Origin: Shinisaurus crocodilurus
Taxonomy: Eukaryota > Chordata > Lepidosauria > Squamata > Shinisauridae
DNA: 64,000 bases
Direction of reading: 5' to 3'
Assembly (NCBI GenBank): GCA_021292165.1
Contig: CM037877.1
Span: 83,979,691 to 84,043,690, forward strand
Part shown: in pieces, positions 9,535 to 21,042 of the stretch
Layout: every line of letters starts with the position of its first letter
Position numbering within the stretch: the first letter of the stretch is position 1
Position numbers and translations under genes: made by a program
The notes under the pieces: model-generated
Databases searched by the model: none
What the model saw: the letters and a program-made list of their open reading frames with translations, nothing else
Told to the model about the DNA's origin: nothing

Positions 9535-10451
9535 ATTGAAAAATAAAACTTTAAGGAGAAATGATACTTACCTGCAGATTAGCGCATGGCAACCATTTTA
9601 AAATGTAAATTTGAGGGTGTTCTCGTGCTTCGATTTTGGCAGATTTTATATATGTTAATCAGCTATCATTTCTGAGTGGAAAACTGCTTTCAAATGCTTC
9701 TGTTACAATTTTGCCCATATTCAGTGCTTTCCCCCCCATATCTTTCCTAGATTATTGTTGCAATACTGTGTTTTAGATTTTCTGGGACACTGGAATGGAG
9801 AAATGGATTTTAAATGAAATGAAATATATGGAGATTTCATATGTGCTGGGGAAGTGGTAATAATTAAATTGATAATTAAATTGGTATCTGCTTACTTCTT
9901 TCAACTAGTATCTGTGAGAAGAGACACTAAATTCTTCCTGGAACTTGTATTATATAGGTATTTCATGAGGTTTTCTCAATGCTGATGGTGCAAATTTCTT
10001 TCAGATCATTGATGGGATTTAATTCAGGGAGAAATCCATTTTCAGAGTTTATTTTAATAACTTGCTAAATTGTTTCTATACTCTAAGGTATATTAAGACA
10101 AAATTAAATCAGGATTGGCCAACAGGCAAAAAAAAAACCTCTTGCTGTTCTTGCAGTTTTAAGAAAATGTACACTCACAGAGTAATGTAGTTTTCAAACA
10201 TCAAAAAGACGTTAATTTAGGTGTTTGTAGAAAAATATAGGGATGCTACGCCTCAGGATCTTTTTTTCTTGTGTAGCCTTTTAAAAAGTTATTTTAAAAT
10301 ATACATACAAATAACTTTGAGGACCTTCATGTTCAGCAAATACCAAGTTAACCAAATTTATTTTCTGGTTAGTTTTAGTGTTCACATATGTATACAATTA
10401 ATGAATTTATTCACATCAAGGGTTAATTTTGAACACTATTCCCATTGGTCA
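9535..10451. other. AT-rich non-coding stretch
   Basis: I see no gene or recognised repeat. A purine-rich run of nine A lies near 10130. Confidence 0.5.
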
Positions 10452-11080
10452 CATTTGCACATCACTTTAAGCTAGGAATCCTAGCTTAATAAACCACAAT
10501 GTGAAGTGCACAAGCTGCATGCACATGCACTCAACCTGTTTGCTTACTTTTACTCCTCTCTTTGTGTGAGCAGGTGTTTTTGTCCAGGACCCCGACCCCT
10601 TCTCCTCAGAAGACAAGGTTCCTGAGTTACCTGATCAGGGAGAAGGCTCAGTTACAGAATGGCATCATAAGGTTTCTACCTTCTTAAGACCAGGAAGGCC
10701 CCAGGGACCTGCTCCAGAGCCCCAGGGACTAGCCCTATCCAGATGAGGTCACATTGCCATCCTCAGATTCTGAGGACTCTAGCCATGAAGATACTATCAC
10801 GCCACAGTCACTTCCATGTCATCACAGACCAAGGCTGCTGAAACAGACAAGGCCCCCTTTTAGGGAGAAGGCCTCAGTCAGGGTAACCAACCTAAAGGAA
10901 GCCAAAATCATACTTGGATCATACTTCTTGGCTTAAAGCAGTGTTCCTCAACCTTGGGTCCCCAGATGTTTTTGGCCTACAACTCCCAGCATGCCCCAGC
11001 CAGGCATGCTGGGAGTTGTAGGCGAAAAACATCTGGGGACCCAAGGTTGAGGAACACTGGCTTAAAGTGATGTGCAAATG
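10452..11080. mobile_element. DNA transposon with perfect 21-bp terminal inverted repeats
   Basis: The left end at 10452-10472 is exactly the reverse complement of the right end at 11060-11080, 21 of 21 bases. The interior is non-coding, with GC-richer text between 10570 and 10930. A second transposon (10939-11059) is inserted in the right terminal repeat, duplicating its first eight bases (GCTTAAAG). The superfamily is uncertain, because I could not read a clear target duplication for the outer element. Confidence 0.75.
10939..11059. mobile_element. Near-perfect palindromic hAT-type MITE with 8-bp duplication
   Basis: The 121-bp element starts CAGTGTTCCTCAACCTTGGG and ends in its inverse. 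The arms are almost perfectly paired across its whole length. It is flanked by GCTTAAAG at 10931-10938 and 11060-11067. The core contains TACAACTCCCAGCATGCC and its inverted copy. It is non-coding and close to its presumed consensus, so probably young. Confidence 0.93.
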
Positions 11081-11203
11081 CAGCCATTAAGAATGTCTCT
11101 TAAGGATCATTTGAACAATTAGTTTGGGGATCTTTAGCCTAGTTTTGTTAGAAGTAAATATCACTTAAATCAATGGAACTTACAAGTGAATAGCATGGCA
11201 TTA

Positions 11204-11287
11204 TAGCTCAATTCTATACATGTTTACCTGGAGGTAACCCACACAGAGTTAAATAGGACTTAAGTAAATATCCATAGGGTTAGGCTC
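11204..11287. mobile_element. Squamate foldback MITE, diverged copy
   Basis: GCTCAATTCTATACATGTTT, then ACCTGGAGGTAA, and later TAGGACTTAAGTAAATA show the palindromic family described for 7293-7358. It is diverged. Confidence 0.6.
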
Positions 11288-11816
11288 TAAGCATTGACTG
11301 CATATTGTGAATATTACAACTAGGTACAGTTTAATTTCATTTTGTGCAAATTCTCGTTAAATGGCAGAATTTGGCCCACCTTTTTCTAAGACTGAATGAA
11401 TGTAATGTTCCTTCCCTTCACCTCTCCACTGCCTTCGTAGGTTGCATAAAAGAAAAATGATGAGCGAAAGGCAAGAGAATTTAGAAGGATGAAATTGGCA
11501 TATTCCATACTCTGATGTCTTACACTAAATGTAAAGAAAGAAGAGAGCAGATCTATATTGTTTATTAACTTTAATCTTGTGGGAAATCATGTGTGGCTTC
11601 TTCTACACACCCCTCGTAGCTGCCACAGAAAGCACTGTATTGACTTCTCTTCTAAGGTCACAATAGTGGCCTTGGAAGAGGATGAGGAGAGGAAAAGAAG
11701 GGCAGGGGGTGGAGGAGGAGAGTCGTAGATCTGCTGGATCCACAAACCACTCTGTCACGTATCCCTGCCCACTTGAAGGTAAGGAACTTAGACAGGCTTA
11801 AAGGCCTGTGTAGCTG
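11288..11816. other. Non-coding stretch
   Basis: I see nothing beyond a purine-rich run (about 11680-11730). Confidence 0.45.
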
Positions 11817-11818
11817 TA

Positions 11819-12066
11819 CAGTCATGCCTTGGATTGAGAGCATAATTCGTTCCGGAAACTGTGCTTGTAATCCAAAACACTCTTATATCAAAACGAAATT
11901 CCCCCCCAAAAAAATTGTACAGAGATTTTTAATTTACGCCGTACTATAGTACTTGTAGTGCAAGACGTCGCTTGTATATCAAGTCAATTTTTTTAAAATA
12001 AATATTTAAAAAATTGCTTGTCTTGCAAAACGCTCTCAAACCAAGTTACTTGCAATCCAATTACTG
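11819..12066. mobile_element. Tc1/mariner-type MITE, copy 2
   Basis: The 248-bp element is flanked by TA at 11817-11818 and 12067-12068, with the same CAGTCATGCCTTGGATTG start and CAATTACTG end as copy 1. It shares copy 1's interior, including a C/A-rich segment near 11905, but lacks the long (TA)n. Confidence 0.87.
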
Positions 12067-12289
12067 TAAATATAATAGGAGGATCAAGAGGCTGTAAAAG
12101 CCTTCGTCCTCCTCCCACCCTGCCTGGCTCTTCCTGGCAGGGTTTTGGACAGACTCTGAGATTGGAGCCCTCTGTCATTATCTTTAGGCTTGCTCCCTAA
12201 GGTTAATTTCTTGATCTACAAGTACAAGTGTATATAAAAGCGTATATATAATAGGGGCTATTGTTATGTGTTTAAAGTTTAAACAATAG

Positions 12290-12410
12290 TATCTGGCACT
12301 TATCAAGCTATCCTATAAAAATGACTTAATGCTTCCATATAGCTTTCTGTTCCAAACGCAGGTTTTATTTTTTGTGCAAGACTTGTAAGAATATTTCCAA
12401 TTTTTTTAAA
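12290..12410. repeat. Old dispersed repeat, copy a
   Basis: This stretch (TATCTGGC, then CAAGCTATC, then GCAGGTTTTATTTT, then GACTTGT) is alignable with 16510-16640. The family is not recognised; it may be part of a SINE or an old DNA transposon. Confidence 0.5.
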
Positions 12411-12419
12411 AAAATGTAT

Positions 12420-13180
12420 CAGCCAACCAAACCTCTGCAGGTGTATGAAAATTAACAATAACCAATAATGGTTTCTGTAGAATAATGTGCTTTATTAACT
12501 TATCAGTTGGCTTTTTTCTATTCTCTACACTGCAGAAAAGAACCTAAAAGTTTGTTTGGTTAGGTTATGTTTTTAACAATGAATCCATGAGTGCTATTGA
12601 TAAATGCCGCATGGAATCCTTGTATCTGCAATGCTGAAAATAGAATATTTTACACAGAGTATTCTACATTGTCTGTAAGGCAGAGCATGTGGCATTGGAT
12701 CTTGTGCTGTTTTATCAAATTCTTATTCAAATGCCTAAACAGTGTTTAGGTACATTGGTGCATATTAGCCCAGTTTCATTCTACAATATTCTTCTGTTCA
12801 TTTAAGAGGATGTCTACATTAGCCAATATTCAGAAGGTTGGATCTATACCAGATCTGCTCCAAGGCCCATATTATCTCTACTGTCTGTGCCATACATACT
12901 CCATGGTCAGCCTGCTTTGCATTTCTACTACACATGGAAATAATTGCAGAAGTAGGGAGCAGAGCGGATGTTTGATCCTGGTTTGTAGGGAATGCATATA
13001 CCACCATTCCCCCATTTGGACATAACAGAGAAACTGTGGTTTAACAAGCTAGGAAGTCTCCTCTGGAGCAGGACACCAAGGGAGGCAGGCAGAGGAGTAC
13101 TCTAGTTCATCACTCATAACCTCACCAACAAACCATTTCAAATTATTGTAAGGTTATGTGGTTTTAGGAATTAAAGACAT
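12420..13180. other. AT-rich non-coding stretch
   Basis: I see no gene or recognised repeat. Confidence 0.45.
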
Positions 13181-13181
13181 A

Positions 13182-13469
13182 GGGCAGTATCCAATACTGC
13201 TGCTGCACTCCTTCTGTTTCTGTTGTGCTAGTGGGACCCACCTCCTGTGCAACTAGAACTAGCAGTTCCAACAACAATCTGGAAATGAGTGGAAACGCTC
13301 ATTTCTGGAATGGGACAGGTCAGTGGAGCTCCCTTCTGCAAGCTCTGCTGACCTGCTTTGTTCTGGAAATGAGTGATTTTCTCATTTCCAGTTGCTGCAG
13401 GATTTGCTAGCTTCCAGTTGCACTAGTGGTGCATTCCCGCAAGTACACAGGCGCCATGCAATACTGCCC
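13182..13469. mobile_element. Candidate foldback MITE
   Basis: The ends are GGGCAGTAT and ATACTGCCC. Internally there are two palindromes built on CTGGAAATGAGTG/CTCATTTC. It is 288 bp and non-coding. No clear target duplication was found, so the superfamily is open. Confidence 0.55.
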
Positions 13470-14654
13470 AAAATTACAGTTTTCATTCAGTGTGCATTCA
13501 TGATCAAAGACATGGATGGTCTTGGCTGTGGCTGTCTACAATAGCAGTTGTATTTCTAATATAATTTATAATGGAAATCTGACTGATCAAGTAAGTCAGG
13601 AGTACAGAATAAAACAAGAACAATGTGTTTTTCTTGAGCTTTGAATAATATGTTTTCAAAAATATGCAAGGGCAAATTTTATATTGTCATGCAATGCAGA
13701 ATTAGAACAGGATTCTAGATTTTGATCATCCACCCTTATCAGATGACCATATTAGAGACCTCATCTATATGCATCCAGTAGCCTGTTCCTCCAAGGGCAC
13801 TGACGATGCAGCTCCTGTTTTGTGAAAGGAACCTGTGGCTGTGTGGTGAGGGCTTGGGTAGGAGCAGGACTGAGGATCCTTGTAGGTGAGGTGCAGGAAA
13901 GCCCATTTTTCATGATCAGCACAAGCATGGGGATGACATTTTGTGTGTATTTGTGGGGTAGGGGGCAGATATGTTCCTATGCATCCATTTTTTTTCTTTT
14001 GGGGTGGATCATGCCTATATTAAATAGTATTTACAACTCAATGGGTGCTTGAAAACCTTCATTCAATAGACTCTAAGCTAATAAATTCCACAGGGGTGTG
14101 TGTGTGTGTGAGTGTGTGTGTGTAATTCCCCATATACTACTACTAAGACTCTAATGGTACTGCCATGTACAAATTATTATTTTTCCCTAATCTAAAATGT
14201 CACATGTGTATCCATACTACCTGATTAAGCAGCAGCTGTTCTGCTCTTTGTATGCAGTGTTCTACCCGATGAATCCAGCCATCCCCAAAAGTCATGCTCA
14301 AGCTCCGAGTAACAAGAGGGGGAAAGCCCATGGGAGGGTAATAACGGTAGTTACTAAACCTTTATATAAAAGCTCTAGAGCCAAGCTGCGGGTAAATATC
14401 TTGTTAGCTAGAGTATCACCTTTACCTTCAAAGGTGAATAACATAAATTGCACATTTCTCTTCCAAACAATGACACTTTAACAAAAGTGCAACTTTAGAA
14501 ATAGTTACTTTGCACATAGCTGCCATTTGTGGCATGGTTTCTTTGGGACACTGTGGTCATCATAGTAGAGCAGCTGATAAATCTGTCCCTCCCTCTCCTT
14601 TCATGCCTTCTTTCCTCCTTCCAATGATCCTGTCTATCCCAGCCTACCTACTTA
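13470..14654. other. Non-coding stretch with a GT microsatellite
   Basis: A (GT)n-rich run lies at about 14096-14122. No gene is recognised. Confidence 0.5.
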
Positions 14655-16370
14655 TTTTTTTATGTTTTTATCATTAAGATTTATATCCTAACCTTCAAGC
14701 ACATTAACAGTGTAGCTTACAACAAATTAGAAACCCCATAAAATAACTAATGCATAGAAAATAAGCTGAAACCAGTGAATCTAGAAAAGCAGCATAAAAA
14801 TAATATCACAATAATCTGAGTAAAACAAATCAACAAAATTTTAAAAGCCAGGGGAAATTAAAAGGTAATTCCTGATGCCAGAAATACATCAAAGTGGACT
14901 CCAGGATCTTTCTCAGGAGAGCATTTGCCAAATGGATGTGCTACTGAACAGGCCCTATCCCCGGGAACCACTGGCTACATCTCAGGTACCCCTACCTGGA
15001 GAAATGCCTGTGATAATTGCAAAGCACAGGCAGGCAGATATGGAGACAGGCAGTCCTTCAGGTACCTTCACATGGCTTGGGCCACAAAGTGCGTTAAAAG
15101 TCAAGGCTAGCACTTTGAATAGAGCCTAGAAATGTACTGTGAGTCAGAACCATTAGCGAAGCATCTGCTCATAAACCTCATAGCACACCCTGTCCCAGTT
15201 AGCAGCCGAGCAGCCATATTCTGAACTTACTGAGGTCACTGAACCATCTTAGTGTGAGAGCTGGACTGACCTGGGTTCAAAAGCTTCTCTAGCCAGTGAC
15301 CCTCAGTCCCAGTCACGCAGGCGGAAGGAGGAGATAACAGCAGTTAATAAAGATTAAAGAGTTTATTTGTAAGACCCAATTACATGGGATTAAGGCAAGC
15401 AATGCATCTCTTACTCACTACATCATTGCAGACTCAAATCCAATACCCCAGTGGTAAGGCTAGATGAAGTGAAGTCCAGAACAATAAACATGTCGAGTCG
15501 AGACGAGAGGAGAAGAGAAGGAGAAGTGAGGCTATCAGCAAGTGTGTTAGCTTTATACCACCTATAAATAGGATATTACTCACCCCAGTTGTATAACCTA
15601 TTCATCAACATGTTTACCCCAAATCTGTCCAAGGCTGCTGAGTCATATCACCTTGAGACTATGTCTCGTGACCAAAGACCTTGTGTACCTGAACTCAAGA
15701 GACACCCACCATGTCAGGTGGTAATCCTGATGTCAGGTGGTAATCTCGTTCTGCCTATGCAAAACCCAACATCTAGGTGGCAGCCCCTGGAAGCAGGTGA
15801 CTCCTATGTCAGTGGGGCTCCTCATCCATTGCAGCTTTTATTCTGAGCTTTATAGGAGCTATCCATGGTGCGTTACTCAATCCCCAAAATAGGTTCACCA
15901 CCATGGATAGCTCCTATATAGCTCAGAATAAAGCTGCAATGGATAAGGAGCCCCACTGACATAGGAGTCACCAGCCTCCCCTGCCAGGAAGTAAGCAGAA
16001 GACTGAGGCTAGGCTTTCCCTGTCAAGGTAGGGATGCAGCTGACAAACCAGCTTAAGCTAGTAAAAGGCACTTCAGTGCCATGGAGGATGGTTCAAGGAG
16101 CACTCGCAAACTGAGCATGTTCCTTCAAGGGGAATACAACCCCATCCAAAACAGAATAAATACTACTCACATGGATGGTTGAACAACCCACCAATTGCAT
16201 CTCAATCTTATCTGGATTAAGCCTAGTTTGTTGGCTTTGATCAAGTCCATCACTGTGCTCAAACAGTGATTTAGCACTTCTGTTCCTCCCCTGAATTATA
16301 TGAAAAAGAGAAATAGAGTTGAATGTCATCTGCAGATTGATGGCACCTCAAATGCCTCCCATGATTAGCA
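14655..16370 (-). mobile_element. CR1/L2-type LINE fragment split by an insertion
   Basis: The minus-strand LINE text runs from its AT-rich 3' tail (14655-14850) to about 15250 and resumes at about 15973. The part near 15090-15130 is the counterpart of 8059-8097. The part at 16080-16350 matches the 63480-63700 region of the LINE at the right end of the window (shared wording such as CATCCAAAACAG/CATCCAGCAC, TTAGCAC and GTCATC). Coding frames are decayed. Confidence 0.65.
15253..15972. mobile_element. Unclassified 720-bp insertion, LTR-like, with a terminal hairpin
   Basis: The block begins TGTGAGAGCTGG and interrupts a LINE. It contains AATAAAG and TATAAATA-like signals, as a solo LTR would. 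Its right part is a foldback: 15798-15871 pairs with 15898-15971 over about 74 bp, with few mismatches and a 26-base loop. No ORF is present. It could be a solo LTR with an inverted end duplication; I could not confirm both borders. Confidence 0.5.
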
Positions 16371-16439
16371 CTGATGAACTGTGTGTGTGTGCTGTGCGCG
16401 CGCACGCACTTAATAATTCACTGCCATGAATTTGATGAG

Positions 16440-16840
16440 AGAGGAGGCACCATAACTCTGTGGTAGAGCAATATAGGGGCTGAGATTCAATCCCTGTCAC
16501 ATTTAAGCATTAATATCTGGCCTTTTCAAAGCTATCTCATATTTTTTTAAAAAACACCCTATGACTGTAATGCTCCATAATAGCCATCTGTTCTAGAGGC
16601 AGGTTTTATTTTCTATGTGAGACTTATTTCTAAACTTCAACAAAATTGTTATCCTGAACAGAAATTTCTCCAGTCTGGTATTTCCAATTAAAGGACCATA
16701 GATGTAATAGATAGCACAGTTCAAAAATATTTTTGCCTAGGCTCTTGCAGAGACTCAGCTAGTTAGAGTAGGCGGTATGGGGCTAGATAGACTAATTGTC
16801 ACTTGGTATAAAGGCAGCTTCATAATAAGGTGTTGGTAAT
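16440..16840 (+). mobile_element. tRNA-derived CORE/MIR-like SINE, interrupted
   Basis: GTGGTAGAGCA near 16460 and GATTCAATCCC near 16483 are A-box- and B-box-like tRNA promoter elements. The SINE 3' body (GACTCAGCTAG, later GGCTAGATAGACTAATTGTC and AAGGCAGCTTC) follows near 16750-16830. Between them, 16510-16640 matches the dispersed repeat at 12290-12410, so an insertion probably split the SINE. Confidence 0.6.
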
Positions 16841-17319
16841 AGCACAGTGTTCAACCTCACTGTTTGCTATTTGTAAAATGGCTTTAATGGGCTTAACAAG
16901 CGGTGCTCAGCCTTTTGGTTAAGAATTGTTGTCCAAGATCTCAGATTAGCCTTGTGGCTTATCTTGAAGGCTCTGTATTCCTCATCTATAGTTGCTGAAC
17001 AAGGAGTTGTTCTATTGTCTGGGCATGGACTAATCTTTCTCTTAGCCTGTTTTCCAATTTGCAAAGTGGGATAAATGGTCATTTAGAATGTTTTCTAAGT
17101 GGCATGAATAATTTGAATAATTAGATGGCTTGTGCCATCTGGAACTCTACATTCACTTTCTGTTTTTGACATCCATGGAATTTAGATTGTGTTGAGTTGA
17201 TACATGGGAGCCTTTTGTATCCTGTATGGATGTGCAACACCATGTACATGGTGGTACATGAGATGTACAAAAGCCCAGGTGTTGGCATGCTACTTATAAA
17301 AACATCCAGTATCAGGACA
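16841..17319. other. Non-coding stretch
   Basis: I see no gene or recognised repeat. Confidence 0.4.
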
Positions 17320-17500
17320 CCTTAAGTGAAAGAGGACATACTTTGCCTAAAAAGGCTGCAGGTTTAACTACTGGAATTTCAAATAGGGCTGGTAAAGACC
17401 CCTGCCAAAAACCCCAGAGAGCTGCTGCCAGTCAGTGTAGACAGTTTTGAGTCAGATGGACCAATGGCCTGACTCAGAATAAGGCTTCCTATGTTACTAA
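17320..17500 (+). mobile_element. CORE/MIR-like SINE 3' part, copy 2
   Basis: CCCCAGAGAGCTGCTGCCAG, then GTCAGTGTAGACAG, then GATGGACCAATGGCCTGACT and AAGGCTTCCTATG is the body text of the SINE family at 16440-16840. Head sequences are not clear. Confidence 0.65.
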
Positions 17501-18295
17501 TTTGTTGCTATTATTGACCACCATCTGATTCATTATGCTGACCAGATCCTGCTTCTGGATTTGTCAGATCTCAACATGGCTTTAATTGGAAGACAAGCCT
17601 TATTTCAGTTGTGAGCTGTCATTGCAGAAGTGTAAAACCACATGTAGAGGACTTTTTAAAGTGCCATTGTCTGTAGAGTACTGCGAGCAAGCTTGAAATA
17701 AATTTTCATTTAGTAATGCGAATAAAACTAAAACCTAAATTAATGCATTATAAATTTAAATGGTCCAGCCAGGTGACTTCCTATAATAAACTGGCAATTT
17801 TGAGTGATTTCTTTTGATTCAATGACTCAAAGAAGGTCTTTTTGAGTGAGTTTGTTCATTTCTCCATCAAATTAATAGGTAACTGGACAAGCTCTGGAGA
17901 TGGAAACTGTGGGGTTGGAGAAACTCTGTTATAGTTTTAAAAGAGACAAAGTATGGAGTAAAATGCTTACAACTTAATACAAGTATCTGCTTACTCTTAA
18001 TAAACTATAACTTAGTTTCTGACAGCTTTGAACCTCCATATCAATTCTGTACTAATAGCACAAAAATTATTATAATTGCTTCTTCTTTCCCCAAATATAT
18101 TTTACAGTAGAAGCAGTGAGGAATGAGGCACAGAGGGGAGAGCTGTTTCTTGGGTGTTCCTTAGGCCATAAAGCCTTAACTCCAGGAAATTTTCTGGGAT
18201 AGTTTGCCAGAACTCCTTGGCACTAGGAAACAGCAGCCCTCTCCTCATCCCCCTTTCTGATTGCTATCGCTGGAAGATTTAGCTGAAGGAAAGGT
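17501..18295. other. Non-coding stretch before the gypsy element
   Basis: I see no gene or recognised repeat. Confidence 0.4.
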
Positions 18296-18300
18296 AAGGG

Positions 18301-19384
18301 AGTGGAAGACCAACAACTTGGTCTTCTGCGTGGGTTCAATGCTAAGGGGGTAGCGAGTCCTGGGGCGGCCTTTTTTGAGATCTCCAGCGACTATCACACC
18401 CTTAGCCCAGAACAAAGGGATAACTTATAGCCACAGAAGTATCTTTTAGAAAACAAGTTTATTTATAACATTACTTTCACAAACTCAGACACACGCCAGC
18501 AATACAGCTTATTAGTACGGTACAAAGTAGCAAGCAAGAAGTCTTAAGGACACCGTGATTTTAGGGCTCTCAGCTAGTTAGTTCAGCTCGGGTCCCGGCA
18601 GAGGCCCGGTCAACCGCACGCTGCTAGCTGGGTTCCCGGTGGAGGCCCGGTTTACCCAAGCGGCTAGCTGGGTTCCCGGCGGAGGTCCGGTCTACCCAAG
18701 CGGCTAGCTGGGTTCCCGGCGGAGGTCCGGTCTACCCAAGCGGCTAGCTGGGTTCCCGGCGGAGGTCCGGTCTACCTAAGTGGCTTGTGAGTGATTTCAG
18801 CTTGGTTTCCCGGGGGTCCGGTCAACCCAAGCGACCAGTGATTTCAGCTAGCTGGAGCGTGCCGGGTGTGGCTACCCGGGGTTGCCGATCCTTCGTTCTC
18901 TTACCCCAGGCATGGGGCAAGATTGTTGATCAGGTCCAACAACCTAGTTCCCTTGCGCAGGATGTTTTATACCTTGGTGTTTCAGGTAGCCCCTCCCTCC
19001 GTGATCAGGTGGGTTGACACCCTCCCTGAGGGGCGGCCTTTTGGGTCAGGTGGGGTGAACGCCCTCCCCCCGTGGGATGGGGTCCCTTTGAAGCCACTTG
19101 CTTAATGGTCCCATCCTATGGTGTTGAGTGGCCATTTCTTAGGGGTGCCGAAGTGTCTGCTCTGGAGAGGTATTCAAGTCTTATGTAGATGGGGCTGATA
19201 TGCAAGAGCATTGACAAACCTGGGGATGCTTCCTGCCTTCCCCCCTGGGGTGATTCTATGCAGATGTTGTTTGTCCCCTTTGTCATCTGTGGAGACTGGC
19301 TGTCTCCCCCCCCCCTGGGTCTCCTTCCCCCCTCCTTGGTGAGTGTGTGTGTCAGGCAGGGGGCTTAGGTTGGCTTTCTCCACA
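18301..19384 (-). repeat. 3' LTR of the Gmr1-like element
   Basis: It matches 24212-25294 with about 3% difference. It includes a tandem array of 40-bp units (GGCTAGCTGGGTTCCCGGCG...) at about 18622-18785, four units plus a degenerate one. On the coding strand it begins TGTGG and ends CCACT. Confidence 0.93.
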
Positions 19385-20200
19385 TCTCCCCCCCGGGGAA
19401 AAGATGGCATTGGGGTCCCACACCCCAATTTCCCATCGACTTGCCCATCACCTGAGAAAGCCCGGGAGAGTGCATCAGCCAAGACATTGTCCTTACCCTT
19501 GATGTGCTCAATTTTGAAGTCAAAGTCTTGCAACGCCGCCAGACTCCACCGTAGGAGTTTTTGGTTGTTGCCCTGGACTCTATCTAACCAGCACAGGGGG
19601 GAATGGTCGGTCTGCAGGCGGAACCGTCTCCCCCAGAGGTAGGGGCGCAACTTGGTGATGGCCCACACCATGGCCAGGCACTCCTTCTCAATGGTGGCAA
19701 GACTACGTTCTCTGGGCAGGAGTTTCTTGCTCAGGTAGGCAACGGGGTGCAGCCCTTCTCCTACCTTCTCCTGTAATAACACTGCCCCCATCCCGGCCTC
19801 AGAGGCATCTGTCTGTAGAACGAAGGGGGATTCGAAGTCTGGGGCTTGCAGAATGGGAGCTGCCGTGAGGCAGGCTTTTAACCCGTCGAAAGCGGTCTGG
19901 CAAGCCGCGGTCCACTGGACCCTGTTCGGTTGGCGCTTCTTACTAAGATCAGTCAGAGGGGCTGCTAGCTGACTGAAGTGTGGCGCAAACTTCCGATAGT
20001 ACCCTGCAAGTCCCAGAAAAGCCTGCACCTGTTTTTTGGTTGCAGGTTGGGGCCATTTCTGAACCGACTCGATCTTAGCTTCCATGGATTTGATGCTCCC
20101 CCCTCCGACCTGATGTCCAAGGTACTCAACCTCCCCTAGCCCCACCTGGCACTTCTTTGCTTTCACTGTCAACCCAGCGTTCCGGATCCACTGGAAGACC
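19174..20200 (-). pseudogene. Gmr1-like RNase H domain and polyprotein C-terminus
   Basis: The 332-residue open frame covers the reverse transcriptase connection (YLGHQVGGG, QAFLGLAGYYRKFAPHF) and RNase H. Visible motifs are QTDASEAGMGAVL, the ATIEKECLAMVWA block, QTDHSPLCWL and DNVLADALSR, carrying the acidic residues that cut RNA in RNA-DNA hybrids. It is separated from the reverse transcriptase by a TGA near 20200-20202, probably a decayed CGA. The frame runs through the purine tract and about 70 codons into the LTR, so the C-terminus may really overlap the LTR or only read into it by chance. Confidence 0.85.
19385..19396 (-). promoter_or_regulatory. Polypurine tract of the Gmr1-like element
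   Basis: On the coding strand, a GGGGGGGAGA-type run ends exactly where the 3' LTR begins. Such tracts prime plus-strand DNA synthesis. Confidence 0.7.
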
Positions 20201-20202
20201 TG

Positions 20203-21042
20203 TCAGACATGCTGCAGATGCTGTTCCCAAGTGGAGCTAAAGATAGCTACGTCGTCCAGATAGGCACAGGCAAATTTTCCCAACCCGTTCAGCATTCCAT
20301 TCACCAGCCTCTGAAAGGTTGCTGGACCGTTCCGGACTCCAAAGGGAAGAGTGGTGAACTGGAATAAACCCAGGTGTGTGACAAAGGCAGACTTGAGAGC
20401 AGCATCCGCGTCCAGCGGGACTTGCCAGTAGCCCTTGGTGAGGTCTAGGGTGGTAATGTACTTGGCCCTCCCTAGCTTTTCCAGCAAGACATCCATGTTG
20501 GGGATGGGGTAGGGGTCAGGGACGGTCACCTTATTGATTTTCTGATAGTCCACACAGAACCGCACCCCCCCCCCATCCTTTTTGGCCACCAGGACAATCG
20601 GGGAGGATCATGGGCTAGAACTAGGAACGATCACCCCTAGGTCTAACATGGCTTTGACTTCCTCCGCAATGACCTGAGCGTGGGGTCCCACCGCCCGGTA
20701 TGGCAGAGATTGCAGAGGGGGGCTGTCACCCATTTGAATGGCGTGCTGGATGAGTGGGGTCCGCCCGGGGCGGTCTGAGAACATGGTCCCAAATTCATCC
20801 AGCACCCACTTCATTTGCTCCCGCTGAGCCTTGGACAGGGCGGGTGACAGTGAAATTTCTTCCATCCCCCCGCCATCCCCCCATTCTCCCAGCAAATCCC
20901 CATCAGCGAAATCCTTATCATTATGTTCCTTCACACAGCCCACTCCCGCACCCCGGTCCACATACAATTTCAACATATTCACATGAAACACTTTACATTT
21001 TCCAGGAGTCCCAGCAAAGAGTATTTTGTAGTTGACTGGTCT
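20203..21042 (-). pseudogene. Gmr1-like reverse transcriptase
   Basis: Two frames make up this domain. The first (20608 to about 20830 on the coding strand) holds the N-terminal FSDRPGRT and GVIVPSSSP text. A TGA at about 20605-20607, where the family has Trp, leads into the second (20589-20203). That has FCVDYQKINKVT, TLDLTKGYWQVPL, LPFGVRNGPATFQ and the catalytic YLDDV box. These are gypsy-type motifs. The domain directly follows the integrase C-terminus, without an RNase H in front, which is the unusual order of this element. Confidence 0.88.
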
